From: Neomegalonema sp.
GTDB taxonomy: Bacteria > Pseudomonadota > Alphaproteobacteria > Rhodobacterales > Rhodobacteraceae
Direction of reading: 5' to 3'
Assembly: GCF_028688855.1 (NCBI RefSeq)
Contig: NZ_JAQTXI010000006.1
Span: 1 to 64,000 of the forward strand
Length of the DNA: 64,000 nt
Within the stretch, counting starts at the first letter, position 1; each line of letters starts with the position of its first letter. Position numbers and translations under genes: made by a program. Below the pieces are notes generated by a model. That model saw only the letters and a list, made by a program, of their open reading frames with translations. It was not told where the DNA came from and made no database searches. Positions 9,315-19,291 of the stretch are shown here, in pieces.

Positions 9315-10685
9315 ATGTTCGGCCTGATGGCGTTGATTCTGGCGGTCCTGACGATCGCCGCCTATGTTCTGGGGCGGCGGCGCGCGACTGCGGCGGCGGG
9401 AGGGGATCTCTCCGTTCTGCATTCCCGGCCCGTCTATCATGGCGCCTATGCGGCGCTTCTGACCTTTCTGGCGGCTTTCGCCGCGGCTGCGGTCGCGGCG
9501 CTGGTCATGCGCTGGTTCATGGACGGCTCGCTGAATTCGCTGATCTCCGATCTGGCTCCGAGCCTTTCCTCCATCGAGCGCGATCTGGTGCGCTCGGACG
9601 CGGCGGCCATTTCGGTCGGGGGCTTTCCCTCGCGGGTGGACGAGCTGCGCCGGGCGGTCGCCGAGCGTCACGGGACTCTGGCGGGGCTTTCGGCCTTCCT
9701 GATTCCGGGGCTTTCGATCGCGGCGGGCCTTGCGGCGCTCTGGACGGCGCTCCGGCGCGTGAACGCGGATTTCCGCGCGCGCAACCTCTCCGAGCGGATC
9801 GTGATGGGCGTGCTCATCGCGGCCGCGGTGGTGGCGATCCTGACGACGGTCGGCATCCTGACCTCGCTGATCGGCGAGACGGCGCGGTTCTTCAGCCAGA
9901 TCCCGGTCCACAAGTTCCTCTTCGGCTCGACCTGGTCGCCTCTGTCGGGCGTCTTCGAGGGTCGCCTCGATCAGGAGCGCGTCGGCGCGCTGCCGCTCTT
10001 CGCGGGCACGCTGCTCATCACCTTCATCGCGATGCTGGTGGCCCTGCCCATCGGCCTCTTCGCGGCGATCTATCTGGCGGAATACGCCTCGCCGCGCATG
10101 CGCTCGATGGTCAAGCCGATCCTCGAGATCCTCGCGGGCGTGCCGACGGTGGTCTACGGCTTCTTCGCCGCCATCACCGTGGCGCCGATCATCCGCGGCC
10201 TCGGCGAGACGCTCGGGCTTTCGGTGGCCTCGGAGAGCGCCCTGGGCGCGGGTCTGGTCATGGGCGTCATGATCATCCCCTTCATCTCCTCGCTTTCGGA
10301 CGACGTGATCACGGCGGTGCCTCAGGCGCTGCGCGACGGCTCGCTGGGCCTCGGCTCCACCCACGCCGAGACCATCAGGAAGGTGGTCCTGCCTGCGGCT
10401 CTGCCGGGTCTGGTCTCTGCGGCGCTTCTGGGCTTCGCCCGCGCCATCGGCGAGACCATGATCGTGGTGATGGCCGCCGGACAGGGCGCCAACTTCACCT
10501 TCAATCCGCTGGAGGCCGTGACCACCGTGACGGTTCAGATCGTCATGCTGATCACCGGCGACACCGAAGCCTCGACCGCCGCCGGCCCCGCCTTCGCGCT
10601 CGGCTTCACGCTCTTCGTGGTGACGCTCGGCTTCAACATCGTGGCTCAGCGCCTCGTGCGCAAATACCGCGAAGCCTATGACTGA
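9315..10685 (+). CDS. pstC: phosphate ABC transporter permease PstC
   Basis: A 456-residue inner-membrane permease. It has two N-terminal membrane segments, a periplasmic stretch around residues 75-115, further membrane helices, and the MetI-like permease core from about residue 225. The EAA-type coupling loop to PstB is LRDGSLGLGSTHAETIRKVVLPAALPG near residue 340. The family-typical FLFGSTWSPL segment precedes the core. AGGGGG at 9306-9311 is its ribosome binding site. It overlaps pstA by eight bases. Confidence 0.95.
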   Translation: MFGLMALILAVLTIAAYVLGRRRATAAAGGDLSVLHSRPVYHGAYAALLTFLAAFAAAAVAALVMRWFMDGSLNSLISDLAPSLSSIERDLVRSDAAAISVGGFPSRVDELRRAVAERHGTLAGLSAFLIPGLSIAAGLAALWTALRRVNADFRARNLSERIVMGVLIAAAVVAILTTVGILTSLIGETARFFSQIPVHKFLFGSTWSPLSGVFEGRLDQERVGALPLFAGTLLITFIAMLVALPIGLFAAIYLAEYASPRMRSMVKPILEILAGVPTVVYGFFAAITVAPIIRGLGETLGLSVASESALGAGLVMGVMIIPFISSLSDDVITAVPQALRDGSLGLGSTHAETIRKVVLPAALPGLVSAALLGFARAIGETMIVVMAAGQGANFTFNPLEAVTTVTVQIVMLITGDTEASTAAGPAFALGFTLFVVTLGFNIVAQRLVRKYREAYD

Positions 10686-12573
10686 CCAGCCGAGCCTCGG
10701 CGCGCCGGGATCTCCCGCGCGCGCCTCCTTCCAGCCTTCCGCCGGAGATTCCGCGATGACCGTCGTCGCCTCCCCTGACCTTCCTGCGGGTTCCGCCGAA
10801 GCGGGCCGTTCGGCCTCCCTGAGCCCGCACATGACCGAGGCGGCCGCGCGTCGCCTGCGCTCCCGCCGCGCCGCCGACCTGCGTCTGCGCATCTACGGGC
10901 TCGCGGCCATCGGCTTCGCCGCTCTGGCTCTGGTCGCGCTGCTCTGGTCGACCTTCGGCAAGGCGGGCGCCGCCATGACCGCCCATTCGGTGGTCATGTC
11001 CGCGAGCCTGCCCGCCGCCCAGATCGACCCTCAGGGGCTCGGCACGCCCGAGGCCCTGCGCCGGGGCGACTACCAGGGCGTCGTGCGCAATGCGATGCAG
11101 GCCGAATTCCCCGGCGTGACCGACCGCGCCGGACGCCGCGAACTGGCGGCCCTGCTCAGCAGCGGCGCGCCGGACGATCTGCGCGAGCAGGTCGTCGCGG
11201 GCGACCTGGCGCTTGACCAGCCGGTCCGGCTGAAGCTCCTCGCCTCGGACGACGCCGACCTCTATTTCAAGGGCTATTACGGTCGCCTGACCGATCTTCC
11301 GGCGGCGGGCGTGGCCCGCGTCGCGGAGGCGGAGGGCGTCTTCTGGCTGACCCTGCCCAATGACGAGGCCGCTCCGGTTCTGGCGGCGCTCGACGCCGAC
11401 CTGCGCGCCCAGGCGACCACCCTGCGGGCTCAGGCCGAGGCGCAGCAGCGCGGCGTGACCCATCATGAAGGCCTGGCCGCCGGTCTGGCCGGAGCTCAGG
11501 CCGAAGCCAACCGCGCCAGCCTCGACGGCTTCGCGGCCCGCCGCGACGAGCTTCTGGCTCAGGCCGCGGCCCTCGAGGCCCAGGCCGACGCGCCGGGCGC
11601 TTCGGGGATCCTCAATCCGCAGATCCCGAGCTTCCTCTTCCGCACCGGCGAGAGCTGGGCGCGCGTCGCCGAGGCCGGGCCTCAGGGCCTGCGTCTGGAG
11701 CCTCTGACGGGCGTGGCGGCGGGCGATTCCGCCCAGGGCGCCTGGGGCCTGTACGAGACGGGCCGTCCTTCGGCGGGCCGCCGCGTGAGCGACCGCCAGA
11801 TCGCCATGCTCGAAACCCTGGAGACGCGCGGCGAAGTCGAGAGCGGCTTCAACTGGCGCTTCTTCACCTCCAGCGACAGCCGCGAGGCCGAGCTCGCGGG
11901 CGTCAAGGGCGCGATCATCGGCAGCTTCTGGACGCTGCTCGTGACCTTCCTCTTCGCCTTCCCGATCGGCGTCTCGGCGGCGATCTACCTCGAGGAGTTC
12001 GCGCCGAAGAACCGCCTGACGAACTTCATCGAGGTGAACATCAACAACCTCGCGGCTGTTCCCTCGATCGTCTTCGGCCTTCTGGGCCTGAGCGTCTTCC
12101 TGAACTTCCTCGGCATGCCGCGTTCGGCGCCTCTGGTGGGCGGCCTGGTGCTGGGTCTGATGACCCTGCCGGTGGTGATCATCGCCTCGCGCGCCGCGAT
12201 CCGGGCGGTTCCGCCCTCGATCCGCGACGGCGCCCTGGGCCTCGGGGCCTCGCGGATGCAGGCGACCTTCCATCACGTGCTTCCGCTGGCGATGCCGGGC
12301 ATCATGACGGGCGCGATCATCGGCATGGCCCAGGCCCTCGGCGAGACCGCGCCGCTGATCATGATCGGCATGGTGGCCTTCATCGTGGACACCCCGACGG
12401 GCGTGACCTCTCCGGCGACGGTGCTGCCGGTGCAGATCTTCCGCTGGGCCGACTTCCCCGAGCGCGCCTTCGAGTTCCGCACGGCTGCGGCCATCGTGAC
12501 GCTGCTGGGCTTCCTGATCATCATGAACGCCGCGGCCGTTCTGGTCCGCCGCCGCTTCGAACGCCGCTGGTGA
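10678..12573 (+). CDS. pstA: phosphate ABC transporter permease PstA, extended N-terminal/periplasmic domain
   Basis: The last 225 residues are a normal PstA permease core ([20 protein letters not shown]; coupling loop [35 protein letters not shown]). Before it come a cytoplasmic tail, one membrane helix at about residues 71-91 and some 310 residues expected to be periplasmic, longer than the DUF3333-type extension of other alphaproteobacterial PstA proteins. This stretch includes an Ala/Gln-rich heptad-like segment at about residues 240-305, probably a coiled coil. Total 631 residues. The ATG at 10678 lies inside pstC without a clear ribosome site; in-frame ATGs at 10756 and 10831 are alternatives. 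Confidence 0.92.
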   Translation: MTDQPSLGAPGSPARASFQPSAGDSAMTVVASPDLPAGSAEAGRSASLSPHMTEAAARRLRSRRAADLRLRIYGLAAIGFAALALVALLWSTFGKAGAAMTAHSVVMSASLPAAQIDPQGLGTPEALRRGDYQGVVRNAMQAEFPGVTDRAGRRELAALLSSGAPDDLREQVVAGDLALDQPVRLKLLASDDADLYFKGYYGRLTDLPAAGVARVAEAEGVFWLTLPNDEAAPVLAALDADLRAQATTLRAQAEAQQRGVTHHEGLAAGLAGAQAEANRASLDGFAARRDELLAQAAALEAQADAPGASGILNPQIPSFLFRTGESWARVAEAGPQGLRLEPLTGVAAGDSAQGAWGLYETGRPSAGRRVSDRQIAMLETLETRGEVESGFNWRFFTSSDSREAELAGVKGAIIGSFWTLLVTFLFAFPIGVSAAIYLEEFAPKNRLTNFIEVNINNLAAVPSIVFGLLGLSVFLNFLGMPRSAPLVGGLVLGLMTLPVVIIASRAAIRAVPPSIRDGALGLGASRMQATFHHVLPLAMPGIMTGAIIGMAQALGETAPLIMIGMVAFIVDTPTGVTSPATVLPVQIFRWADFPERAFEFRTAAAIVTLLGFLIIMNAAAVLVRRRFERRW

Positions 12574-12584
12574 GAGTGAGAACC

Positions 12585-13388
12585 ATGACCCTGACGATGG
12601 AAAACCCCGCCGCCCAGGCCGCCCCCCGCAACGACCTGAAGTTCGCCTGCCGCGGCGTGAACGTCCATTACGGCGACGCCCACGCGATCAAGGACCTCGC
12701 CATCGACATCGAGGACCGCCTGGTCACCGCCTTCATCGGGCCTTCGGGCTGCGGCAAGTCGACCTTCCTGCGCTGCCTCAACCGCATGAACGACACCATC
12801 TCCATCTGCCGCGTGACGGGAGACCTCAAGCTCGACGGCGAGGACATCTACGCGCCGCGCGTCGATCCGGTGCAGCTGCGCGCCCGGGTGGGCATGGTCT
12901 TCCAGAAGCCCAATCCCTTCCCGAAGTCGATCTACGACAACGTGGCCTACGGCCCGCGCATCCACGGCCTGACCTCCAGCCGCGAGGAGCTGGACGCCCT
13001 GGTCGAATCCAGCCTGACCAAGGCCGGTCTCTGGGGCGAGGTGAAGGATCGTCTGGACAAGCCCGGCACCGGTCTTTCCGGCGGCCAGCAGCAGCGCCTG
13101 TGCATCGCCCGCGCCATCGCGACGAAGCCCGAGGTCCTGCTCATGGACGAGCCCTGTTCGGCGCTCGACCCCATCGCCACCGACCGCATCGAGCAGCTGA
13201 TCGGCGATCTGCGCAGCCAGTTCTGCATCGTCATCGTGACCCACTCGATGCAGCAGGCGGCGCGCGTCAGCCAGAAGACGGCCTTCTTCCACCTCGGCCA
13301 CCTGGTGGAGTACGGCGACACCGCCGACATCTTCAACAAGCCGCGCGACAAGCGCACCGAAGATTACATCAACGGCCGGTTCGGCTGA
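12585..13388 (+). CDS. pstB: phosphate ABC transporter ATPase PstB
   Basis: PstB energises phosphate uptake. The 267 residues include Walker [11 protein letters not shown]-loop [18 protein letters not shown] (the extended PstB-specific form), signature LSGGQQQR, Walker B VLLMDEP and the switch His of VTHSMQQA. The ATG at 12585 is preferred over an upstream GTG at 12570 that overlaps the pstA stop, because family members begin shortly before the conserved N-terminus. PhoU follows 13 bases later. Confidence 0.96.
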   Translation: MTLTMENPAAQAAPRNDLKFACRGVNVHYGDAHAIKDLAIDIEDRLVTAFIGPSGCGKSTFLRCLNRMNDTISICRVTGDLKLDGEDIYAPRVDPVQLRARVGMVFQKPNPFPKSIYDNVAYGPRIHGLTSSREELDALVESSLTKAGLWGEVKDRLDKPGTGLSGGQQQRLCIARAIATKPEVLLMDEPCSALDPIATDRIEQLIGDLRSQFCIVIVTHSMQQAARVSQKTAFFHLGHLVEYGDTADIFNKPRDKRTEDYINGRFG

Positions 13389-13401
13389 CGGGGAGGAATC
13401 C

Positions 13402-14148
13402 ATGATCGGAACCGATGCGGAGATCCGCAAGCTCTCCAACGCCATCGCCGAGATGGGCGGAGTCGCGGAGGCCAACCTCTCGCGGGCTCTGGACGCGCTG
13501 AGCAGGCGCGACGCGGCCCTCGCCGCCGAGGTGATCCTCGACGACAAGCGCCTCGACCGCATGGAGAAGCAGGTCGACGAACAGGCCGTGCGCATCCTCA
13601 TGATGCGCCAGCCCATGGCCCGCGACCTGCGCGCGGTGATCTCGGGGCTGAAGATCGCCTCCACGCTGGAGCGCGTGGGCGACATGGCCAAGAACACCGC
13701 CAAGCGCGCCCAGATCCTCGCCGAGGGTCCGGCCCACCGCTCCATCGGGCCGGTGGTGCGCATGGGGCGCCAGAGCCTCCAGCAGCTGACCCAGGCCCTC
13801 GACGCCTACGCCAACGGCGACCTCGAGCTGGCCCGCCAGGTCTGGCGCCGCGACGTCGAGGTGGACGAGCTCTACAACAGCGTCTTCCGCGAGCTCCTGA
13901 CCTACATGATGGAGGATCCCCGGACCATCGGCGCCTGCGCGCAGCTGATGTTCGTGGCCAAGAACATCGAGCGCATCGGCGACCACGCGACCTTCATCGC
14001 CGAGATGACCAGCTACGTCGTCTCCGCCGAGGCTCCGCCGCCCGCCGACGAACGCCCCAAGGCGCCGCTCGAGGCCGGCTTCGACGAACCCGAGGATTCC
14101 GCTCCGGCTTCCGGCGCGGCGCCCTCCGTCGGCTCGAACGCGGGATGA
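13402..14148 (+). CDS. phoU: phosphate signalling protein PhoU
   Basis: PhoU links PstB to PhoR and represses the Pho response in phosphate excess. The 248 residues show the two three-helix repeats with metal-binding-type motifs (LKIASTLERVGDMAKN in the first, AKNIERIGDHATFIAE in the second). The final 30 residues are an acidic Pro/Ala-rich tail. GGGGAGG upstream supports the ATG at 13402. It overlaps phoB by four bases (ATGA). Confidence 0.95.
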   Translation: MIGTDAEIRKLSNAIAEMGGVAEANLSRALDALSRRDAALAAEVILDDKRLDRMEKQVDEQAVRILMMRQPMARDLRAVISGLKIASTLERVGDMAKNTAKRAQILAEGPAHRSIGPVVRMGRQSLQQLTQALDAYANGDLELARQVWRRDVEVDELYNSVFRELLTYMMEDPRTIGACAQLMFVAKNIERIGDHATFIAEMTSYVVSAEAPPPADERPKAPLEAGFDEPEDSAPASGAAPSVGSNAG

Positions 14149-14849
14149 GCATCCGCATCCTTGTCGCGGAGGACGAGGAGAGCCTCGCGGCGATCCTCGA
14201 CTACAACCTCCGCAAGGAAGGCTATGAGGTCGAACTGGCGGAGGACGGCGAATTCGCCCTCCTGCGCCTGCTGGAGGAGCCGCCGGACCTTCTGGTCCTC
14301 GACTGGATGCTGCCGAACCTCTCGGGCGTGGAGATCTGCCGCCGCGCCCGGGCCCGACCCGAGACCCGCGAGACGCCCATCGTCATGCTCACCGCCCGCG
14401 ACGCCGAAGAGGATCGCGTGCGGGGGCTCGACGCCGGGGCCGACGACTACATCGCCAAGCCCTTCTCCGTGACCGAATTCCTGGCGCGGGTGCGGGCGGT
14501 GCTGCGGCGGTCCAATCCGCAGGCCATGGCCGACGTGCTGCGCTTCGCCGACCTCACGCTGGACCGCGTGACCCATCGGGCGCGGCGCGGCGAACGGGAC
14601 CTCAAGCTCGGCCCCACGGAGTTCCGGCTTCTGGAGGCGCTGATGCGTCGTCCGGGGCGGGTCTTCAGCCGCGAGCGGCTGTTGTCGCTGGTCTGGGGCG
14701 CCGAGACCGAGATCGAGGCCCGCACGGTGGACGTCCATATCGGGCGTCTGCGCAAGGCCCTCAACGAGCCCGGCGAGCGCGATCCCCTGCGCACGGTGCG
14801 CGCGGCGGGCTACGCGCTGGACGAAACCTACGAAGGCGTCGGCCCCTGA
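14145..14849 (+). CDS. phoB: phosphate regulon response regulator PhoB
   Basis: A 234-residue OmpR-family regulator. The receiver domain has acidic residues at AEDEE, the phospho-acceptor Asp in LVLDWMLPNLSG near residue 54 and the conserved Lys in DYIAKPFS. The C-terminal winged helix (LKLGPTEFRLLEALMRRPGRV through TVDVHIGRLRKAL) binds Pho boxes. It is the last gene of the locus, starts inside phoU and is followed by a hairpin terminator. Confidence 0.95.
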   Translation: MSIRILVAEDEESLAAILDYNLRKEGYEVELAEDGEFALLRLLEEPPDLLVLDWMLPNLSGVEICRRARARPETRETPIVMLTARDAEEDRVRGLDAGADDYIAKPFSVTEFLARVRAVLRRSNPQAMADVLRFADLTLDRVTHRARRGERDLKLGPTEFRLLEALMRRPGRVFSRERLLSLVWGAETEIEARTVDVHIGRLRKALNEPGERDPLRTVRAAGYALDETYEGVGP

Positions 14850-14907
14850 TCCGCGAGGCCGCGTCCGACGATTTCGCGTGAGCGTTCCCCTTTCGGCTTT
14901 TCCGACC

Positions 14908-14945
14908 CCGGCGGCGGCTTCCTCAGGAGGCCGCCGTCGGTCTTT
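14908..14945 (+). terminator. terminator after phoB, overlapping the 3' end of the convergent ABC gene
   Basis: An 11-bp stem with one G-T pair (14908-14918 with 14930-14940) and an 11-base loop is followed by TCTTTTC. The loop and right arm lie inside the last codons of the opposite-strand ABC transporter gene, so the hairpin serves the plus strand; the minus strand has no T run. Confidence 0.65.
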
Positions 14946-16728
14946 TCGCCTCCTCGCCGAACTGGAGGTGATGGAAGCGGGCGTAGAGCCCTCCGCGCGC
15001 GAGCAGCTCGGCGTGGCGTCCGCTTTCGGCGAGCCGCCCCTGATCGAGCACCAGGATCCGGTCGGCGGAACGGATGGTCGAGAGCCGATGCGCCACCACC
15101 AGAGCGGTGCGGCCCTTCATGAGGCGCGTCATGGCCTGCTGGATCCTGGATTCGGATTCGGCGTCGAGGGCGCTGGTGGCCTCGTCGAGCAGCAGGATGG
15201 GGGCGTCGCGCAGCATGGCGCGGGCGATGGCGATCCTCTGGCGCTGGCCGCCCGAGAGCGCCCCTCCGCCGACGCCTGCGCTCGATTCATAGCCGCCGGG
15301 CATGGCCGTGATGAAGTCATGGGCGTGGGCGGCGCGGGCGGCGGATTCGATCTCGGCCATGGAGGCCCCGGGGCGGCCGAGCGCGATGTTCTCGCGCAGG
15401 CTGGCGTCGAAGAGGAAGGAATCCTGCGCCACATAGGCCAGGGCCTCCCGCACCGAGGCCTGGGAGACCTCGCGCAGATCCTGGCCGTCGATGCGCAGGG
15501 CGCCCCGGTCGGGATCGTAGAACCTTTCGATCAGGGTCAGGGCGGTGGATTTCCCGCCCCCCGAAAGCCCCACCAGAGCGGTGGTCTCGCCGGGCTCCGC
15601 CACGAAGCTGAGGCCCTGCAGCGCGGGCTTCTCGCCATAGGAGAACCAGACGTCCTCGAACTCCACGCGCCCGGCCGTCACCCGGAGCGCGGGCGCGCCG
15701 GGCCTGTCGGCGAGCGAGAGCGGCGCGTCGAGGGCCTCGTAAAGTCCGCGCACGCCCGCCATCTGGGATTCGATCTGCAGATGCAGCCGCGACAGCCGCT
15801 TGGCGGGCTCGTAGGCCATGAGCAGCGCCGTGATGAAGGCGAAGAATCCGCCGGAGCTCTCGCCCCGCATGATGACGCTCCAGCCGCCGTAGAGGATCGC
15901 CAGAGCCACCGCCACCCCGCCGAGAGTCTCCATGATGGGGCCGGTGCGGGCCTGGAGCCGGGCGATGCGGTCGGCCTGGAGGCGCGTGGCGTCGACGGCC
16001 TCGTCCATCCGGGCCTCCATGCGGCTTTCGGCGCCGAAGGCCTTGACGGCGCGCAGCCCCGCGCCGGTCTCCTGCGCGAGCGCGATGACCTGAGCCACCA
16101 TGCCGATCTCGTCGGTGGCGAGCCGCTTCATGCGCCGCACCAGCCGCGAGACGCCGATGATGATCGGCGGCGCGATGGTCAGCACCAGCAGCGAGAGCCG
16201 CGGATGCTGCGCGACCATCACCCCGATCAGCCCGACCAGCATCGCCAGATCCCGCCCGAAGGAGACGAGGACCATCTCGATGGCGCTGCGGGCGGCGTTG
16301 GCCTGGCGCACGAGCAGCATGGTGAGGTCGGCGCCTGCGGAATGCCCGTCGAAGCTGCCGATCCCCTGCCGGAGGGTGCGGGCGTAGACGCTTCTCTGGA
16401 CGTCGGCGGTGACGGCGTTGCCCACCCGCGCGAGGATCGCCGCCTGTCCGTAGGAGGCGAAGCCCTTGACCAGGAAGATCGCCACCACGAAGCCCGAAAC
16501 CCACCAGAGCGCCGTCAGGTTCTTCGCGACGAAGATCTCGTCGATGACGTCGCGCATGATCCAGGCGCTGGCCGCCGTCGAGGCCGCCACCAGCGCCATG
16601 CAGAGAAAGGCCTTCGCGTAATCGGCCTTGTGCTTCGGCAGGTTTTCCCGCAGGAGGCGCGCGATGAGGGGCCAGGTGTCGTCTCGGGCGCCGAAGCGGC
16701 GCGCCAGAAGCGCCTTGAGGCGGGTCAT
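14923..16728 (-). CDS. ABC transporter, fused permease/ATPase (MsbA/lipid-exporter type)
   Basis: A 601-residue half-transporter: a six-helix exporter membrane domain over residues 1-320, then the nucleotide-binding domain. Walker A is GLSGGGKST near residue 380, Q loop VAQDSFLFDASLRENIA, signature LSGGQRQR near residue 485, Walker B ILLLDEATSALD, switch His in VAHRLSTI. The start at 16728 is chosen because AGGAG lies nine bases upstream and homology begins there; the frame runs open to 16893. The lipid A flippase MsbA is the closest familiar relative, but the substrate is inferred only from overall type. Confidence 0.88.
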   Translation of the reverse strand: MTRLKALLARRFGARDDTWPLIARLLRENLPKHKADYAKAFLCMALVAASTAASAWIMRDVIDEIFVAKNLTALWWVSGFVVAIFLVKGFASYGQAAILARVGNAVTADVQRSVYARTLRQGIGSFDGHSAGADLTMLLVRQANAARSAIEMVLVSFGRDLAMLVGLIGVMVAQHPRLSLLVLTIAPPIIIGVSRLVRRMKRLATDEIGMVAQVIALAQETGAGLRAVKAFGAESRMEARMDEAVDATRLQADRIARLQARTGPIMETLGGVAVALAILYGGWSVIMRGESSGGFFAFITALLMAYEPAKRLSRLHLQIESQMAGVRGLYEALDAPLSLADRPGAPALRVTAGRVEFEDVWFSYGEKPALQGLSFVAEPGETTALVGLSGGGKSTALTLIERFYDPDRGALRIDGQDLREVSQASVREALAYVAQDSFLFDASLRENIALGRPGASMAEIESAARAAHAHDFITAMPGGYESSAGVGGGALSGGQRQRIAIARAMLRDAPILLLDEATSALDAESESRIQQAMTRLMKGRTALVVAHRLSTIRSADRILVLDQGRLAESGRHAELLARGGLYARFHHLQFGEEAKRPTAAS

Positions 16729-16860
16729 GCGGACGGACTCCTGCGGATCTGGCTCGCGCCCTGAGGCGGAACGGGTTCGGGGTTCGGGTCGACGCCTTTG
16801 TGCGCATATCGTCTCGCCGCAGGCGGCGCCATGTTTTTCTCCGCCCATGCGCGACGCCCT

Positions 16861-16908
16861 CTTGACGCGATGGGAAAGCGCGTCAAGGATCAAGACGAAA
16901 TATTGACA
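16861..16908 (+). promoter_or_regulatory. divergent intergenic region with CTTGACGC dyad and -35-like TTGACA
   Basis: The 221 bases between the divergent ABC exporter and amino acid importer hold an inverted repeat, CTTGACGC (16861-16868) and GCGTCAAG (16880-16887), separated by 11 bases and shaped like a regulator operator. TTGACA at 16903-16908 is a possible -35 for the importer, though no good -10 follows at 17 bases. The rest shows nothing I can name. Confidence 0.4.
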
Positions 16909-16949
16909 TTCGCCTTTCAGGGATCTGGAAGACGATGAGGAGGGCTTCC

Positions 16950-17789
16950 ATGAGACATGCGCCGCTGACGGCCTTCGCCGCCCTGCTGGCCTTCGCCGCT
17001 CCCGCCGCCGCCGCCGATCTGAGGATCTGCGTCGAAGGCGCCTATCCGCCCTTCTCCGAAATCTCCCCCTCCGGCGATCTGATCGGCTTCGACATCGACA
17101 TGGCCAGGGCCCTTTGCGACGAGATGGGCAAGAGCTGCGACCTCGTCCAGACCGACTGGGACGGCATCATCGAATCGCTGAACACGAAGAAATGCGACGC
17201 GATCATCGCCTCCATGTCGATCACCCCCGCCCGCATGGAGGTGGTGGACTTCACCAACAAGTATTACCACACCCCCGGCGCCTTCGTGGCCGAGAAGGGC
17301 GCGGGCCTCGAAGGCACGCCCGAGGGCCTCGCGGGCAAGCGGGTCGGGGTGCAGCGCGGCACCATCCATGACGACTACATGGTCGGAGAATTCCCGAAGG
17401 CGAACCTCGTCCGCTACGGCACCCAGGAAGAGGCGACCGCCGATCTCGCGGTGGGCCGTCTCGACGCCGTGGCCGCCGACAAGGCGACGCTCGACCTCGG
17501 CTTCCTGCGCTCCGCCGACGGCGAAGCCTTCGAGTTCTTCGGCGGCGATCAGGCCGTTCCGAAATATCACGGCCCCGGCGCGGGCGTGGCGATCCGCAAG
17601 GGCGACGAAGAGCTGAAGCAGGCCTTCAACGCGGCGATCCTCGCGCTGCGCGCCGACGACCGCTACCGCACGATCAACGAGAAATACTTCCCCTACGACG
17701 TCTACGGCGCCGAAGAGGGCGAGGGCGGTTCGACCGCCGCGCCCGCCGAAGAGCCCGCCGCTGAAAAAGAGGCGGCTCCCGCCCAGTAG
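16950..17789 (+). CDS. polar amino acid ABC transporter substrate-binding protein (family 3, HisJ/ArgT-like)
   Basis: A periplasmic binding protein for a polar (probably basic) amino acid. After a Sec signal peptide (LTAFAALLAFAAPAAAA) it begins DLRICVEGAYPPFSE, followed by GFDIDMARALCDEM, DWDGIIESLNTKKCDAIIASMSIT and RGTIHDDYM, all family 3 landmarks. AGGAGG at 16938-16943 sits six bases before the ATG at 16950, so that start is better than the in-frame ATG at 16935. The last 30 residues are a low-complexity Glu/Ala/Pro tail not usual for the family. It is the first gene of a four-gene importer. Confidence 0.92.
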   Translation: MRHAPLTAFAALLAFAAPAAAADLRICVEGAYPPFSEISPSGDLIGFDIDMARALCDEMGKSCDLVQTDWDGIIESLNTKKCDAIIASMSITPARMEVVDFTNKYYHTPGAFVAEKGAGLEGTPEGLAGKRVGVQRGTIHDDYMVGEFPKANLVRYGTQEEATADLAVGRLDAVAADKATLDLGFLRSADGEAFEFFGGDQAVPKYHGPGAGVAIRKGDEELKQAFNAAILALRADDRYRTINEKYFPYDVYGAEEGEGGSTAAPAEEPAAEKEAAPAQ

Positions 17790-17887
17790 GCGGCCTTCGC
17801 GGGCGGCGTCGGGAGACCCCGGCGCCGCCCGAAATCTTCGCGGCGACCTTCGCCGTCCGGAGGACCGAGCAGGGGGAGGACCGCCCG

Positions 17888-18574
17888 ATGGAGCATCTGA
17901 TCGCCTATGGCCCGGCCCTGCTGCGCGGGACGGGGCTCACCGTGACGGTCGCGCTCTGCGCGATGCTTCTGGCGACTCTCCTGGGAGCTCTGGGCGCGGC
18001 GGCCAAGATCGCGGGCGGACGCTTCGCCCGAGGCGCGGCGCAGACCTATTCGACCCTTGTGCGCGGCGTGCCCGAACTCGTGCTGATGCTGCTCGCCTTC
18101 TACGGCGGCCAGCGGCTGGTCAACAGCCTCGCGCTGCTGATGGGCTACGAGCGGGGCTTCGACATCTCGCCCTTCGCGGCGGGGGTGGGAGTCATCGGCT
18201 TCGTCTACGGGGCCTACATGACCGAGACCTTCCGGGGCGCCTGGCTCGCGGTGCCGAAAGGCCAGTGGGAGGCGGCTCAGGCGAGCGGCATGTCGCCCTG
18301 GCTGACGCTCCGCCGGATCATGGCGCCTCAGGTGATGCGCCACGCCCTGCCGGGCTACGCCAACATCTGGCTGGTGCTGATCAAGGCGACGGCCATCGTC
18401 TCGATCATCGGGCTTCAGGATGTGGTGAACATCGCCGACAAGGCGGGCAAATCCCTGCGCGAGCCCTTCACCTTCTTCCTTGCGGTGATGGCGATCTTCC
18501 TGATCCTGACGAGCCTTTCGGGCTTCGTCTTCAGGTTCATCGAGAAGCGCGTGAACAGGGGAGGCGCGGCGTGA
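17888..18574 (+). CDS. polar amino acid ABC transporter permease (HisQ/ArtQ-like)
   Basis: A 228-residue inner-membrane permease of the His/Glu/Gln/Arg/opine family. GTGLTVTVALCAMLLATLLG is the first helix, VRGVPELVLMLLAFYGGQRL the conserved segment after helix 2, and GQWEAAQASGMSPWLTLRRI the coupling loop to the ATPase. The gene pairs with the following permease, which starts inside its stop codon. The 98 bases before it carry GGGGGAGG as ribosome site and no visible terminator. Confidence 0.92.
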   Translation: MEHLIAYGPALLRGTGLTVTVALCAMLLATLLGALGAAAKIAGGRFARGAAQTYSTLVRGVPELVLMLLAFYGGQRLVNSLALLMGYERGFDISPFAAGVGVIGFVYGAYMTETFRGAWLAVPKGQWEAAQASGMSPWLTLRRIMAPQVMRHALPGYANIWLVLIKATAIVSIIGLQDVVNIADKAGKSLREPFTFFLAVMAIFLILTSLSGFVFRFIEKRVNRGGAA

Positions 18575-19269
18575 ATCTCGACCTCATCTTCCGCCATGCG
18601 TCCGATCTGCTCCGGGGCGTCTGGACGACCCTCTGGCTGACGGGCTCCTCTCTGGCGATCGGGCTGGCGCTGGCGACGCTCTGCGCGGTGATCCTGACCG
18701 AGCGGATTCCGGTGCTGGACTGGCTGGTGCGGGCTTTCGTCTATGTGTTCCGGGGCACGCCGCTGCTGGTTCAGCTCTATCTCGTCTATTACGGGCTGTC
18801 GCAGTTTCCCGAGATCCGCCGGAGCTTCCTCTGGCCCTGGCTGCGCGAGCCCTGGTTCTGCGCGCTTCTGGTCTTTTCGCTGAACACGGCGGCCTACACC
18901 GCCGAGATCCTGCGCGGCGCGATCTCCAACCTGCGGCGCGGCGAGCTGGAGGCGGCGGTGGCCTACGGCATGTCGCCCGTGACGCGGCTGCGGCGGATCA
19001 CGCTTCCGGCGGCCTTCCGTCAGGCCTTGCCGCAATATTCCAACGAGGTGGTGTTCATGCTGCATGGCTCGGCCATCGCGAGCGTGATCACCATTCAGGA
19101 CATCCTCGGCGTGGGGCGCACGATCAACGCGCGCTATTACGTGACCTATGAGGGCTTCGTCTCGGCGGCGGTCCTCTATCTGGCCGTGACCTTCGTGGTC
19201 GTGGCGATCTTCCGCCGGCTGGAGAAGCGCCTGATGCGCCATCTGGCGCCTGTCGCCGCCCCTCGCTGA
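18571..19269 (+). CDS. polar amino acid ABC transporter permease (HisM/ArtM-like)
   Basis: The second permease (232 residues) starts at GTG 18571, four bases before the end of the first (GTGA overlap), with GGGGAGG at 18558-18564 as ribosome site. A longer open frame upstream is a shadow of the first permease. Family landmarks are FVYVFRGTPLLVQLYLVYYG, NTAAYTAEILRGAI and the coupling loop GELEAAVAYGMSPVTRLRRI. It would form a heterodimer with the gene before it. Confidence 0.9.
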   Translation: MNLDLIFRHASDLLRGVWTTLWLTGSSLAIGLALATLCAVILTERIPVLDWLVRAFVYVFRGTPLLVQLYLVYYGLSQFPEIRRSFLWPWLREPWFCALLVFSLNTAAYTAEILRGAISNLRRGELEAAVAYGMSPVTRLRRITLPAAFRQALPQYSNEVVFMLHGSAIASVITIQDILGVGRTINARYYVTYEGFVSAAVLYLAVTFVVVAIFRRLEKRLMRHLAPVAAPR

Positions 19270-19291
19270 TCCGTCATCCTGGAGAGCCGCC

